38,644 bases of DNA from Fibrobacter succinogenes (GTDB lineage Bacteria > Fibrobacterota > Fibrobacteria > Fibrobacterales > Fibrobacteraceae). The notes beneath the pieces were generated by a model. That model was not told where the DNA came from and searched no databases. It was given only the letters and a program-made list of their open reading frames with translations. This document shows, piece after piece, positions 1-8,341 of the stretch. The DNA lies in the NCBI GenBank assembly GCA_902761355.1, contig CACWJY010000024.1, positions 1 to 38,644 on the forward strand. The letters are read 5' to 3'. How positions within the stretch are numbered: the first letter of the stretch is position 1; the number at the start of each line of letters is the position of its first letter. Made by a program: the position numbers and the translations under genes.

Positions 1-94
1 CGTTCGCCGCTATGCATTGCTGCACCGCTCGACTTGCATGTATAAGACACGCCACCAGCGTTCGTTCTGAGCCAGGATCAAACTCTTCATTAAT
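1..94 (-). rRNA. rrs: 16S ribosomal RNA, 5' end only (rest lies left of the window)
   Basis: Read on the minus strand, positions 87 down to 68 give the universal 16S start, AGAGTTTGATCCTGGCTCAG, followed by the conserved AACGAACGCTGG and ACATGCAAGTCGAGCGG segments. The mature 5' end is placed near 94 by alignment to the usual start; it could be a few bases off. Only the first ~94 nt are in the window, so no taxonomic call was made from it. It is co-oriented with the leader and promoter at 95-340. Confidence 0.97.
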
Positions 95-262
95 TTTTTA
101 AAGTCTTGGTCCCGTTACTTAATCACGTTCGTATTCATTGACTTTCCAAGAATCTCTTGGACCCGTCACTAAGCACATCTCCGATTCCTTCAATCTTCCC
201 GGCGGCCTCGCGGGCCTCCGTCCTCTTCCGTTCGAGCTCTTCGGCTCTCCCGTTCGAGGGTG
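95..262 (-). other. rRNA operon leader (pre-16S region)
   Basis: About 165 nt separate the predicted start point of the rRNA promoter from mature 16S. Two imperfect copies of a ~23-nt motif lie at 104-126 and 153-176 (minus-strand core ACGGG-A/T-CCAAGA), and a perfect 6-bp hairpin (CCAAGA/TCTTGG, 146-160) overlaps the second copy. These could act in RNase III processing or antitermination, but no textbook boxA was recognised. Leader limits are inferred from the promoter and the 16S start. Confidence 0.7.
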
Positions 263-268
263 AGGCCA

Positions 269-297
269 ATTATAGAACTTTCCGTGACGGTTGTCAA
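269..297 (-). promoter_or_regulatory. rRNA operon promoter, consensus sigma-70 type
   Basis: On the minus strand a perfect -35 TTGACA (292-297) and perfect -10 TATAAT (269-274) are separated by exactly 17 bp. Transcription would begin near 261-263 and run toward the 16S gene. The DNA directly upstream (about 300-340) is rich in A-runs on the minus strand, as expected of an UP element contacted by the RNA polymerase alpha C-terminal domain. Confidence 0.93.
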
Positions 298-299
298 GC

Positions 300-340
300 C
301 CTTTTGCGCATTTTTTTCACTTTTTTTCGATTTTTCGCCA
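300..340 (-). promoter_or_regulatory. A-tract upstream (UP-like) element of the rRNA promoter
   Basis: Immediately upstream of the -35 box the minus strand carries three A-runs (GAAAAA, GAAAAAAA, GAAAAAA) spaced roughly a helical turn apart. Strong rRNA promoters commonly have such elements. The rest of the gap to the next gene (341-479) holds no ORF I can support; a weak inverted repeat around 410-437 lacks a T-tract in either useful direction. Confidence 0.6.
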
Positions 341-479
341 AATGACGGGATTTAGTCCACATTTCCACCAATCTATCAACATTCTATGAACAGAAATTTT
401 CTAATCACCGGCGATAGAGGCCGTCTATAGGGCGGTAAAAACTGAATAGTGCTGTTTGACGATGAACAAAAATATAGAT

Positions 480-1493
480 CTAGAATTTTCTACTTAGAAT
501 AAACATGACTGCACGGAGGTCCCACTCACTACCAATCTGCTTTTGCAACAGTTCTTCGGTGGTCGGGTAACGGCGATTTTCGAACAAACGCTCGCGCGAA
601 ATCGTAGCCATCAGCATGCCGTTCCAGTTTTCGCTCACCTTAATAGAGGCCATCGGAGTCACATGCACCGTCACAAAGCCCGGATTGTATTCCTTGTACA
701 CTTCATCAAAATCATATTCGTGCTTGAAGCCGCTTGCATTCACCGAGAGCATCGCCATCGGTACACGCGCAAACGGCATCATATAAATTAACGTTCCGCC
801 ATACTTGTACTTGAATCCGTTCACTTGGTTGCTATTGCCCACTTTCCAAACCTGCCGGTCACTCGCCCCCGTGTAGGCGGAATACGTCAGCTCCGCAGAC
901 CCCTTCAAAATAATTTTGGTCCAGTTGCTTCTGGGCAAAAACGCCAACAGCGGGATCGTGAGTGTCGAATGGTAGCACACTCCGTAAACATAGTCCGTAA
1001 ATACAATATCTTGTCTGTAATTTCTTTTTTCAGGATCATACACTCCCATGAACGTCGCCGTTTTACCATAATTCAAGGCGGTCCCCGTATTTAGCCCTAC
1101 ACCGAGCTCCAACAAGTGAAGAAGCTCTACGGCAGCATCTAGCCTTAAACCGAGTCCAGCAAAACTCACATCGCCCATCGCCAAGCCCTTTAGACTCGCC
1201 AATTTACCCATACCCTGCTGCAACCCAAAGCGGTACGCCCACGAAGGGGCTGCAAACGCAAAGAACGGCCAGTCATGCAAGGTTTCTGAATTTTTGAGGG
1301 AGTTATGCGGCAACACAATCGAGACAATCGAAAGAACGTTATCTCGAGTCACTTTAAGCGAGGTACTGTCGGTCTTAACAACAGGTGTATCGGACGGTAG
1401 GGAATCTCTCGTGGACTCCGGCTGCTCCGCAAAGGCAAACGCAACGCACAAAAGCGCCGTCATCAAAACCAACTTGCACCTATTCCAAAACAT
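480..1493 (-). CDS. Exported, probably outer-membrane beta-barrel protein of unknown function
   Basis: The 337-residue product starts with a clear signal peptide (basic MFWNRCK, then a hydrophobic stretch ending near AFAFA at residue 22). A low-complexity Ser/Thr/Asp region follows. The rest alternates polar and hydrophobic residues with many aromatic and glycine residues and ends in phenylalanine (SRKF), as in many outer-membrane barrels. I do not recognise a named family. It lies 40 bp downstream of the NhaC-type gene on the same strand and may be the last gene of that run, but a TATATT box 8 nt before its ATG could also give a near-leaderless transcript, since no Shine-Dalgarno is visible. 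The rRNA promoter is its downstream neighbour. Confidence 0.75.
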   Translation of the reverse strand: MFWNRCKLVLMTALLCVAFAFAEQPESTRDSLPSDTPVVKTDSTSLKVTRDNVLSIVSIVLPHNSLKNSETLHDWPFFAFAAPSWAYRFGLQQGMGKLASLKGLAMGDVSFAGLGLRLDAAVELLHLLELGVGLNTGTALNYGKTATFMGVYDPEKRNYRQDIVFTDYVYGVCYHSTLTIPLLAFLPRSNWTKIILKGSAELTYSAYTGASDRQVWKVGNSNQVNGFKYKYGGTLIYMMPFARVPMAMLSVNASGFKHEYDFDEVYKEYNPGFVTVHVTPMASIKVSENWNGMLMATISRERLFENRRYPTTEELLQKQIGSEWDLRAVMFILSRKF

Positions 1494-1532
1494 GATTTTG
1501 GAATATAGATAAAACCGATCCCCTTTCTGAAT

Positions 1533-2876
1533 TTACGACTTGTCTTTTTGTGGAAAAATGGCGATAGACACAAGAATGCTAGCAAGCAACAAAAACGGGT
1601 AAAACATATAGGGAATCAAGTCGAAAGCACTGATGTTTGCATCGGGCAAAGCGGCAGATATAGCCGCAAGCGCCACAAGCATCTGAGCCCCGTAAGGCAA
1701 AATTCCTTGCACCACGCAGCTAAAAGTATCCAAAAGCGAAGCCGTCTTCTTGGGCAAAATGCAATACTCCTCGCCCATCTGCTTTGCAATAGGGCCCGCC
1801 ATTACAATGGCTACCGTATTATTGGCCGTCGCAATATCTAGTGCACTTACCAAAAGACCCACGCCAACCTGACCGCTGCGGTGCCCCCTGAACACCTTGT
1901 GGATAAAATCGAGCAGCGCCGCAAATCCCCCATGAATGCGAATAAGTCCGCACAAGGCACTCACCAGCACCGCTACAAGAATCGTCTCGTACATTCCCGA
2001 TATTCCATTCCCGATATTCTGCAAAAGTCCAATCATATCGAGGGGGCCAAAACCTACCATGATTATGGATGCCGCAACAATGCCCACAAGAAGTACCGTG
2101 AACACGTTAATCCCCGTAAGGGCAAGTGCAAGGACCAAAATATATGGTATCAACTGCATCAGGTTATACGAATTCTCGGCAACTGTCTTCGCCTCGGTCG
2201 CAAAAGAAATAGCCGTGATAATAACAATAGCAAGAATTGCCGCCGGGAGCGCAATCAAGAAATTAACGCGGAACTTATCTTTCATCTGACACCCCTGTGT
2301 CGACGTAGCCGCAATCGTCGTATCCGAAATGAAGCTTAGATTGTCGCCAAACATGGCCCCGCCAATGACCGTCGCCACGCAAAAAGGCACGCCGAAGCCC
2401 GCCATCTGAGCAACCTCGACCGCAATCGGGGAAACTACCGCAATTGTACCGACCGAAGTCCCCATGGCCGTAGAAACAAACGCCGCCACCACGAAAAGCA
2501 CCACCACCGCAAACTGCGCCGGAATAAAGTCAAGCAACAAGTAGGCCGCTGCCGAGGCACTCGAACGCCCGAGAATCCCCGCAAAAATACCCGCACAAAG
2601 AAAGATCAGAATCATCAAAAAAATATTACGGTCGCCAAGGGCCCCCGCCATAACGTTCATCTTCTTGTCAAAATTCAGCTTGCGATTTTGAAGGCATGCC
2701 ACAAAAATCGCCACCAGGAACGCCGCCACAATAGGGATATTGTAGAAGCCCATCGGAATTTTGAGGACATACTCAAACGTAATGCCAAGCCCCAAGTAAA
2801 GCACCAGGAAAACGGCGATTGGCAAAAGAGCCAAAGGATTACCCTTAATTTTCTGTTCTGATTTTTCGTTCTGCAT
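1533..2876 (-). CDS. NhaC-type Na+/H+ antiporter family membrane protein
   Basis: A ~447-residue inner-membrane protein with about 10-12 hydrophobic segments. The central region reads GTSVGTIAVVSPIA, then GGAMFGDNLSFISDTTIAAT and TQGCQMKDKFR, which is the characteristic core of NhaC-type ion transporters; exchange of Na+ for H+ or of a small organic anion is the known range. The ATG at 2876 is preferred because it leads directly into the hydrophobic N-terminus; an in-frame TTG at 2927 would add 17 Cys-rich residues with no better ribosome site. It is the fourth gene of a same-strand run (ATPase, flavin reductase, MBL hydrolase, transporter). The actual substrate cannot be read from sequence. 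Confidence 0.85.
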   Translation of the reverse strand: MQNEKSEQKIKGNPLALLPIAVFLVLYLGLGITFEYVLKIPMGFYNIPIVAAFLVAIFVACLQNRKLNFDKKMNVMAGALGDRNIFLMILIFLCAGIFAGILGRSSASAAAYLLLDFIPAQFAVVVLFVVAAFVSTAMGTSVGTIAVVSPIAVEVAQMAGFGVPFCVATVIGGAMFGDNLSFISDTTIAATSTQGCQMKDKFRVNFLIALPAAILAIVIITAISFATEAKTVAENSYNLMQLIPYILVLALALTGINVFTVLLVGIVAASIIMVGFGPLDMIGLLQNIGNGISGMYETILVAVLVSALCGLIRIHGGFAALLDFIHKVFRGHRSGQVGVGLLVSALDIATANNTVAIVMAGPIAKQMGEEYCILPKKTASLLDTFSCVVQGILPYGAQMLVALAAISAALPDANISAFDLIPYMFYPFLLLASILVSIAIFPQKDKS

Positions 2877-2937
2877 GCACGAAAAAATAGAAAAGCAGCA
2901 TTTCCGCCCGTTTGAAAATTTATTCAAAAATACCGGT

Positions 2938-3780
2938 TTAACCGACTTCTATCAGCATGCCTGTAAACATTTGCTCGGCGCGATCACCCAGGACTTCATG
3001 CAGAATTTCAAATGCGCGATTTCCGGTGCAGTGTCCCGTATAAATCTTCTGAACATCCAGTTCGCGCAGGCGCTCCGCAAAAGCGCGCACCACTTCATCC
3101 TTGTAACGGAACAGGTGGAATCCGCCAAGAAGCGCATAAATTTTTTTGCCGGGGAAGGTCACCTCGATTTCTTTTACGATATTGTCCGCGCCGCCGTGAC
3201 TGCAGCTGTTCATGACAAACAGTCCCTTGGGCGTGTCGAACACAAGACTTTGTTCGTGATCGAAACTGTCGTAGCGGTACTTGCCGTTTTCCTTAATCGA
3301 AAGATGTGCTCGTTCGCCAATCGAGGAGAGGCCCGGCGTCTTGTGCGGAACTAGGTACACGTTCGGCGCAATCTGCATGTCGCCTTCGGCAAAACGGATG
3401 CGGTCGGCAAAGCGTTTCAGGAACCCCTTGTGGATTCCGATGTATTCGTGGTACGTGAAATGGCCAATTAATTTGTGCGCATGGTAGCAGTTCTCGCCAG
3501 CACCTTTTCGCAGATAGAAGGGAGCGATCTTGTTGAGCGCGAAGAACTTGGCCATGCCGTCGCTGTGGTCAAAATGCGCGTGGCTCAAGACGCCGATGTC
3601 CACTTTCGAAAGGTCCACGCCCATCACACCAGCATTTTTAGCGAACAGATGCGATGCTCCCGTATCGAGCAAGTAACGTTTGTCCTCAAATTCTATATAC
3701 ACCGACAGGCCCCACTCGCCAAAGAGCTTGCGGGAACAACAACTGCCTGCGATGTTGTCAATGAGAACCTGGACTTTCAT
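2938..3780 (-). CDS. Metallo-beta-lactamase-fold hydrolase, COG1237 type
   Basis: This 280-residue protein has the metal-binding motif HAHFDH at residues 67-72, a second histidine in the SHGG segment and further metal ligands in GGFHL and TGHCTG near the C-terminus. This arrangement matches the COG1237 group, often annotated as a dihydropterin/ribofuranosylaminobenzene phosphate synthase-like MBL protein; that name comes from archaeal methanopterin work and should not be taken literally in this organism. The protein looks cytoplasmic. Its ATG lies 14 bp after the flavin reductase stop, indicating cotranscription. Hydrolysis of a phosphoester or related bond is likely, substrate unknown. Confidence 0.85.
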   Translation of the reverse strand: MKVQVLIDNIAGSCCSRKLFGEWGLSVYIEFEDKRYLLDTGASHLFAKNAGVMGVDLSKVDIGVLSHAHFDHSDGMAKFFALNKIAPFYLRKGAGENCYHAHKLIGHFTYHEYIGIHKGFLKRFADRIRFAEGDMQIAPNVYLVPHKTPGLSSIGERAHLSIKENGKYRYDSFDHEQSLVFDTPKGLFVMNSCSHGGADNIVKEIEVTFPGKKIYALLGGFHLFRYKDEVVRAFAERLRELDVQKIYTGHCTGNRAFEILHEVLGDRAEQMFTGMLIEVG

Positions 3781-3794
3781 TTGCTGCGGATTCG

Positions 3795-4352
3795 CTAAAG
3801 AGTTTTACCATCACTAAAGGCATTGCCGACGCGGCGTTCCATCACGTAATAGCCATGGCCCGCAGAATCGTAGCACACCGGAGCGAGTTTTTCTACAGAA
3901 AGTTTTCCGTTTTCGTCCAACGCAGAATCATCGACAGAAACATTCACAATTTCGCCGAGCAAAAGCTCCGAATCTTCGTCGTAACTCACAAGCTTGCATT
4001 CCAGCGCAAGCGGGAGTTCAGCAATCAGCGGAGCATCCACATGAGCGCTCTTGACAGAGGTCAAGCCGGAATGAGCAAACTTGTCGGCAACCTTATTGCC
4101 CGAGGTCACGCCCAGGTAATCAATCGCCTTGATGTTCTTGGCCGTCGCCATGCTGACGGTAAAAGCCTTGCGCGCAAGAATATTCGGCATGGTCTTATGG
4201 CTGTGAGCCACGTAAATAGCGACCTGGTTCGTGTCGCTAATGGAGCCCCAAGCGGCTACCATGGCATTCGTAGAACCGTCTTCGTTATACGTCGCAATCA
4301 CCAAGGTAGGCTGCGGGTACAAATAAGCTTTAACACCGAGATCTTTGCGCAT
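3795..4352 (-). CDS. Flavin reductase-like, FMN-binding split-barrel protein
   Basis: At 185 residues it has the usual size of the DIM6/NTAB-like flavin reductase family (COG1853). Recognisable parts are the N-terminal PTLVIATYNEDGSTNAM strand, AAWGSISD, the segment VAHSHKTMPNILARKAFTVSM, and the LLGEIVNV strand. Members bind FMN and either reduce flavin for a partner enzyme or act as small redox sensors. A good Shine-Dalgarno (AAAGGAG) precedes the ATG at 4352, and the upstream ATPase ends 21 bp away, so the two are probably cotranscribed. Which partner uses its flavin is not evident. Confidence 0.88.
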   Translation of the reverse strand: MRKDLGVKAYLYPQPTLVIATYNEDGSTNAMVAAWGSISDTNQVAIYVAHSHKTMPNILARKAFTVSMATAKNIKAIDYLGVTSGNKVADKFAHSGLTSVKSAHVDAPLIAELPLALECKLVSYDEDSELLLGEIVNVSVDDSALDENGKLSVEKLAPVCYDSAGHGYYVMERRVGNAFSDGKTL

Positions 4353-4373
4353 TGTTTGCTCCTTTTGAAAAAT

Positions 4374-6107
4374 TTATCGACCTTCCCTAAGTCTGAACGC
4401 CACGCAGGCGATGTCGACGACACGCGGGAGGCTCATTTCGCGACTCATGCCCTGCGGCAAGTTGCGGAAGCCCACGTTCTGGATTTTTTCGTAAAGTTTC
4501 TGGATAGTCGCGGCGACAGAATCGCCGGCGCTAGCATCCAATTCCGAATTGCTGGCGGCATTCTGTAACAGGTTCAAAAGCACAAAGCCCGCGCCCAGGC
4601 GCTGTTGCTTGTCGACAAGCGTGTTGAGGCGCGAGGTGTCGGACACCAGGAACCCGATTTGCAACAAAGTATCTCCAGAAAGTTTCACCTTGACTTGGCG
4701 TTCAACCGCAGAGGTGGGGCGCACCGATTTTTGCAAGGGTTGCATATAGCCTACAAACGGACGCGGTTGCGGCACTTCGGCAAGCTCAGTGACCTTGGTT
4801 TGTTCGTTTTTACCAGTTTCTGTGGATCCTATCAGGCCTTCGGCCTTCCAGGATGACATTGCAGATTTAGCGCATTCGGCCTTGTAGTTTGCCATAATCA
4901 CGATGTTATCGGCAAGGTCGAGATAGTCGCCGCAAGCACCTGCCACCAGAATAAAACTGTAGCCCTGTGCCGAAATTTCACGAATGCGGTCCGTCAGCGG
5001 AATCAGCGGTTCGCGGTCATCGCCCAGGAGCTTGCGCACGCGCACGTCACGAATCAAGAAGTTGACCGCCGAGGAGTCTTCGTCAATCAGGAATGCCCTG
5101 GAGCCCGCTTCCATGGCTTCGAGCAAGTTCGCAGCTTCGCTGGTAGAGCCCGACGCTGAAAGTGTATTGAAATTCTTGGTCGAAACGCCGCCCGGCAAGT
5201 CGCGCACGAACTGCGACAAGTCTGTGCCGCGCACGCTGCGGCCGTCTTCGACGCCCACGCGGAGTGCCGATTCGTCAATCACAATTCCTTCGCGACCGTC
5301 TCCCGGAATATGCGGATAGACCGCGCGGGTCAAGGCCTGCAATAAAGTCGACTTTCCATGGAAGGCGCCACCCGTAATCACGGTGATTCCCTTCGGGATT
5401 CCCATGCCGCGAATTTCGCGACCGCATACATTCAAAGTCACCGCCATCTGTTCGGGAGCGCTAAACGGCACCGCGCCTTCAAGCGGCAATTCGCTCAAAC
5501 CAGAGGCTCGCGGAAGCACTGCGCCATCGGGCACGAATGCGCACAGTCCGCGGCTTTCAAGTTGGGCCAAAATTTCCTTGCGTTCGGCAAGTACACGAAA
5601 ATGTTCCTGCAATGCAGCCTCGTCGGACTTACTGTAATAAAGACCTGCCGACACCAAGTCCGGCAATACCATCGTCAAAATTTCAGCAGCAGTTTCGGCC
5701 TGAATCTTACGGCCTTCACCCGGGAGCCTTACCTGCAGGCAAGCCCGGAGCTCGCCGTTGTCAATCCACAGGGAATTTCGCACCAGCATCTCGGGTCCAG
5801 CCGTATCGAATACGATTGCGGCGTCTTTATCGGGATACTTTTCTTTAACCAGTTGCGAAAGCTTGCGGTGCAAGAAATCGCTCAGCGCCAAGCGACGTTC
5901 AAAAGACCCGCCCCATTCGCCCGCGTAACCGAGCATCGAAAGATTCGCCTTAATCACGACTCTAGAAGCCGGTGCATACGGATCACCCTGCACATGCAGG
6001 AATTCTAGCGCAAAGTCGCCAAAATCCCATGGTTTGTCTGCAAGAGACTTGTAGAGGCCGTAATTTTTGCCGTTTAAAGTGCGAATTTTCTGGTAAAGGG
6101 CTTTCAT
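4374..6107 (-). CDS. ABC-class ATPase of the COG3044 / PF09818 type
   Basis: A 577-residue soluble ATPase. The P-loop is GGAFHGKST (residues 246-254), an ABC-like signature SASGSTSEA lies at 317-325, and the Walker B strand AFLIDEDSSA is at 338-347. The N-terminal ~230 residues carry the family-specific YAGEWGG segment (61-67). This matches the 'predicted ABC-class ATPase' family, which lacks membrane domains and has no settled function, although some entries carry misleading isomerase names. The region around residues 400-440 is a less conserved linker. It is the first gene of a four-gene minus-strand run and shares a 119-bp divergent region with the PEGA gene. No strong Shine-Dalgarno is seen before the ATG. 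Confidence 0.88.
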   Translation of the reverse strand: MKALYQKIRTLNGKNYGLYKSLADKPWDFGDFALEFLHVQGDPYAPASRVVIKANLSMLGYAGEWGGSFERRLALSDFLHRKLSQLVKEKYPDKDAAIVFDTAGPEMLVRNSLWIDNGELRACLQVRLPGEGRKIQAETAAEILTMVLPDLVSAGLYYSKSDEAALQEHFRVLAERKEILAQLESRGLCAFVPDGAVLPRASGLSELPLEGAVPFSAPEQMAVTLNVCGREIRGMGIPKGITVITGGAFHGKSTLLQALTRAVYPHIPGDGREGIVIDESALRVGVEDGRSVRGTDLSQFVRDLPGGVSTKNFNTLSASGSTSEAANLLEAMEAGSRAFLIDEDSSAVNFLIRDVRVRKLLGDDREPLIPLTDRIREISAQGYSFILVAGACGDYLDLADNIVIMANYKAECAKSAMSSWKAEGLIGSTETGKNEQTKVTELAEVPQPRPFVGYMQPLQKSVRPTSAVERQVKVKLSGDTLLQIGFLVSDTSRLNTLVDKQQRLGAGFVLLNLLQNAASNSELDASAGDSVAATIQKLYEKIQNVGFRNLPQGMSREMSLPRVVDIACVAFRLREGR

Positions 6108-6226
6108 ATGTTGAAAAGTAGTTTTTTAGAGGCGCATTTTTAACACGCGTTTCTAAACTTTTGCACAAAAAAAATTTAAATTCCTAAAAAACTTTATATT
6201 TTATATACAACCAAAAGGAGAGATCC

Positions 6227-6763
6227 ATGAAGAAACTTTACATTTTTGCGCTTATGGTCGCATTCCTCGTTACTTCTGCCGTAGCAGATGACGATCCACC
6301 TCCGCGTGGCAAAGCTGCTACCGTAACGATTATTACGAACCCGCCTAACAGCGACGTGTTCCTCGGTGGCGAACCTCTCGGCAAGAGCCCCATCGAAAAC
6401 CTGAGCGTCAAGTCTGGCCGTCAGACCCTCGTGGTCATTGACCAGGGTTACGAACTGGTGAACCAGCGTGTGAACATTTGGCCGGGTAACGACAAGCGCA
6501 ACGTATTCGACTTCGGCACCAAGATTCCTAAGGGCAACATCAAGGTGACCACCATTCCAGGCAAGTGCCTTATCTACGTTGACGGCGACAACTCCGACAA
6601 GACCGACGGCGCTCCGCTCACCATCCACAACCTGGATGCCGGTGACCACGTGGTCCGTGCAGAATGCTCCAACCGCAAGTCTGCCGAAACCCTCGTGACC
6701 GTCAAGGGCGAAGAAACCGTCGAAATCACTCTCGATGCCTCGGGCAAGAAGAAGAAAAAGTAA
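6227..6763 (+). CDS. Exported protein with two PEGA-type domains
   Basis: A 178-residue protein with a signal peptide (MKKLYIFALMVAFLVTSAVA, cleavage after residue 20) and an acidic/proline linker. Two beta-rich repeats follow. The first, about 31-98, has the classic PEGA pattern ITNPPNSDVFLGGEPLGKSP; the second, about 102-170, has VTTIPGKCLIYVDGD and GAPLTIHNLDAGDHVV. It ends in five lysines after a GK turn. PEGA domains occur in envelope proteins and are thought to bind surface components. A strong ribosome site (AAAGGAG) precedes the ATG, and a hairpin terminator follows at 6787-6817, so it is probably monocistronic. Precise role unknown. Confidence 0.85.
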   Translation: MKKLYIFALMVAFLVTSAVADDDPPPRGKAATVTIITNPPNSDVFLGGEPLGKSPIENLSVKSGRQTLVVIDQGYELVNQRVNIWPGNDKRNVFDFGTKIPKGNIKVTTIPGKCLIYVDGDNSDKTDGAPLTIHNLDAGDHVVRAECSNRKSAETLVTVKGEETVEITLDASGKKKKK

Positions 6764-6786
6764 TTTCTCTCTCAACGGTTTATACC

Positions 6787-6817
6787 AAAAACCTCCGACT
6801 TCCGCCGGAGGCTTTTT
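6787..6817. terminator. Rho-independent terminator, probably bidirectional in form
   Basis: Stem CCTCCG (6792-6797) pairs with CGGAGG (6806-6811), flanked by an A-run on the left and CTTTTTATTT on the right. It lies 24 bp after the PEGA gene stop and would end that transcript. It also separates the gene from the lipoprotein gene at 6861. Confidence 0.85.
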
Positions 6818-6860
6818 ATTTATATTTTCGCAGTATTTGTAAACTATTTAGGCAATTCAA

Positions 6861-8258
6861 ATGAAACGCTTAATTTTATTCCTTGCATCAGCCCTTTTGC
6901 TTTGCTCCTGCGCGAACAAGGCCATGACCCGTTACGAAACCCTCGCCCCAGTCCTTAAAAAAGAAGGCTTTGAGGGAACCATTCAGAAAATCGAAAAAGA
7001 AAAAGATGACCTCTATGGAGAAAAGAGCGCCTTCCTGTACCATTTTGACGAAGGCATGCTTTTCCATTATGCCGGCAAAAATAAGGAAAGCATCAAGCAC
7101 TTTGAACAGGCCGAACAGATTTACGAAGACCTGTACACCAAGTCTGTCACCAACGAGGCAGCGGCCTTAGTCACCAACGACAACATCCGCCCCTACCGCG
7201 CACGCCCCTTTGAAGTACTGCTAATGTACCAGTACCAGATTTTGAATTACCTGGCCATTGGTGATTTGGACGGGGCCCTCGTCGAAGTCCGTAGGGCACA
7301 GATTGCCTCAGAAGCCCTTTACCAAAAAGACAAGGAAAAGGTGAATGACAACGGCTGGCTGCGCTACCTGAGCGCTATTGTCTACGAAATGGCCGGCGAA
7401 GAAGACGACGCGGCAATCGCCTACCTCAAGGCAGCCAAGGCATTCGAAGAAGGCAACGTAAGCATGCCCAAGGAAGTATGGGAATTCATCAACGAAAGCC
7501 TTACCAACATGGACCGCGCCGACGACCTGAAGAAACTCAAGAGCACCCCGCTCGCAAGCACCCCGAAGGCAACCGAAGCCCGTCAGAAAGGCCAGGAAAT
7601 CATCGTTGTGGGTTATGCGGGCCATAGCCCCATTCTCGGCGAAATGTACCTGTCGGGTACTTTCGTCAGCGCAGGCGCCATCAACCTGACCTATAAGGAC
7701 GGCAAGACCGGCAAAATCAATTCGTTTACCTTGATCGCTCCCCCCGTCGCAGGGGCAGGCAGCAATACATTCCACATAGGATTCGCCCTCCCCGAAAAGA
7801 AAGACCTTCCCCAGCGGACAAGCCTTTTTAGCGTGAATCTGGACGGCAAGATGCGCGTCGCTCCCGAAAGAGTGGCAAACATCGGTGCAGAACTCGACCA
7901 GAACATGAGAGACGAGAACGCGACCACCATGGTCCGCACCGCAACCCGAGTGGTTGTCCGCACGATCGCCGCCCAAAAGGCAAAATCGGCAACCAACACC
8001 GGCAACGGAATCTTTGACCTAGTGAAAAACATTGCCGTAGACGTGGGCCAAACCCAGCTTGAACAGGCAGACCTCCGTATAGGGCTATTTATGCCTAATA
8101 CCATTAACGTCACCCGCATTCCTGTTGACGCAGGCGACCACGACGTTACCATTTCAGTCATGGATGGCCAGGGACGGTTTGTTGGGGACTACCGGCTAAA
8201 CAAGATTAAAGTCGGCAAAGGACAGAAAAAAATTATCATCGCCCCCTCAATTGATTGA
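6861..8258 (+). CDS. COG3014-like lipoprotein with TPR-like helical region
   Basis: The 465-residue product begins with a lipoprotein signal, MKRLILFLASALLLCSC, with the lipobox cysteine at residue 17. Residues ~40-230 are helical and TPR-like (FHYAGKNKESIKHFEQAEQIYEDL; LAIGDLDGALVEVRRAQ). The C-terminal half is mixed beta with segments such as IIVVGYAGHSPILGEMY and ends with a strand-rich IPVDAGDHDVTISVMDG. This pattern matches the uncharacterised COG3014 family. Being a lipoprotein it is likely anchored in the outer or inner membrane facing the periplasm. It follows the PEGA gene after a terminator. A TATATT at 6821-6826 may be its -10 element. Function unknown. Confidence 0.8.
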   Translation: MKRLILFLASALLLCSCANKAMTRYETLAPVLKKEGFEGTIQKIEKEKDDLYGEKSAFLYHFDEGMLFHYAGKNKESIKHFEQAEQIYEDLYTKSVTNEAAALVTNDNIRPYRARPFEVLLMYQYQILNYLAIGDLDGALVEVRRAQIASEALYQKDKEKVNDNGWLRYLSAIVYEMAGEEDDAAIAYLKAAKAFEEGNVSMPKEVWEFINESLTNMDRADDLKKLKSTPLASTPKATEARQKGQEIIVVGYAGHSPILGEMYLSGTFVSAGAINLTYKDGKTGKINSFTLIAPPVAGAGSNTFHIGFALPEKKDLPQRTSLFSVNLDGKMRVAPERVANIGAELDQNMRDENATTMVRTATRVVVRTIAAQKAKSATNTGNGIFDLVKNIAVDVGQTQLEQADLRIGLFMPNTINVTRIPVDAGDHDVTISVMDGQGRFVGDYRLNKIKVGKGQKKIIIAPSID

Positions 8259-8341
8259 TTTTAGGCATATTTTTCAAAAATTTATATCCGCTTTTCGAAA
8301 ATATTATCTAGTTTCAATGGCAAACGTTTAAGGAGTACTTC

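Noticed and set aside
157..345. 62-codon plus-strand ORF over the rRNA leader and promoter
   Set aside because: It runs antisense across the rRNA promoter and leader, has no ribosome site, and its composition simply reflects the GC-rich leader.
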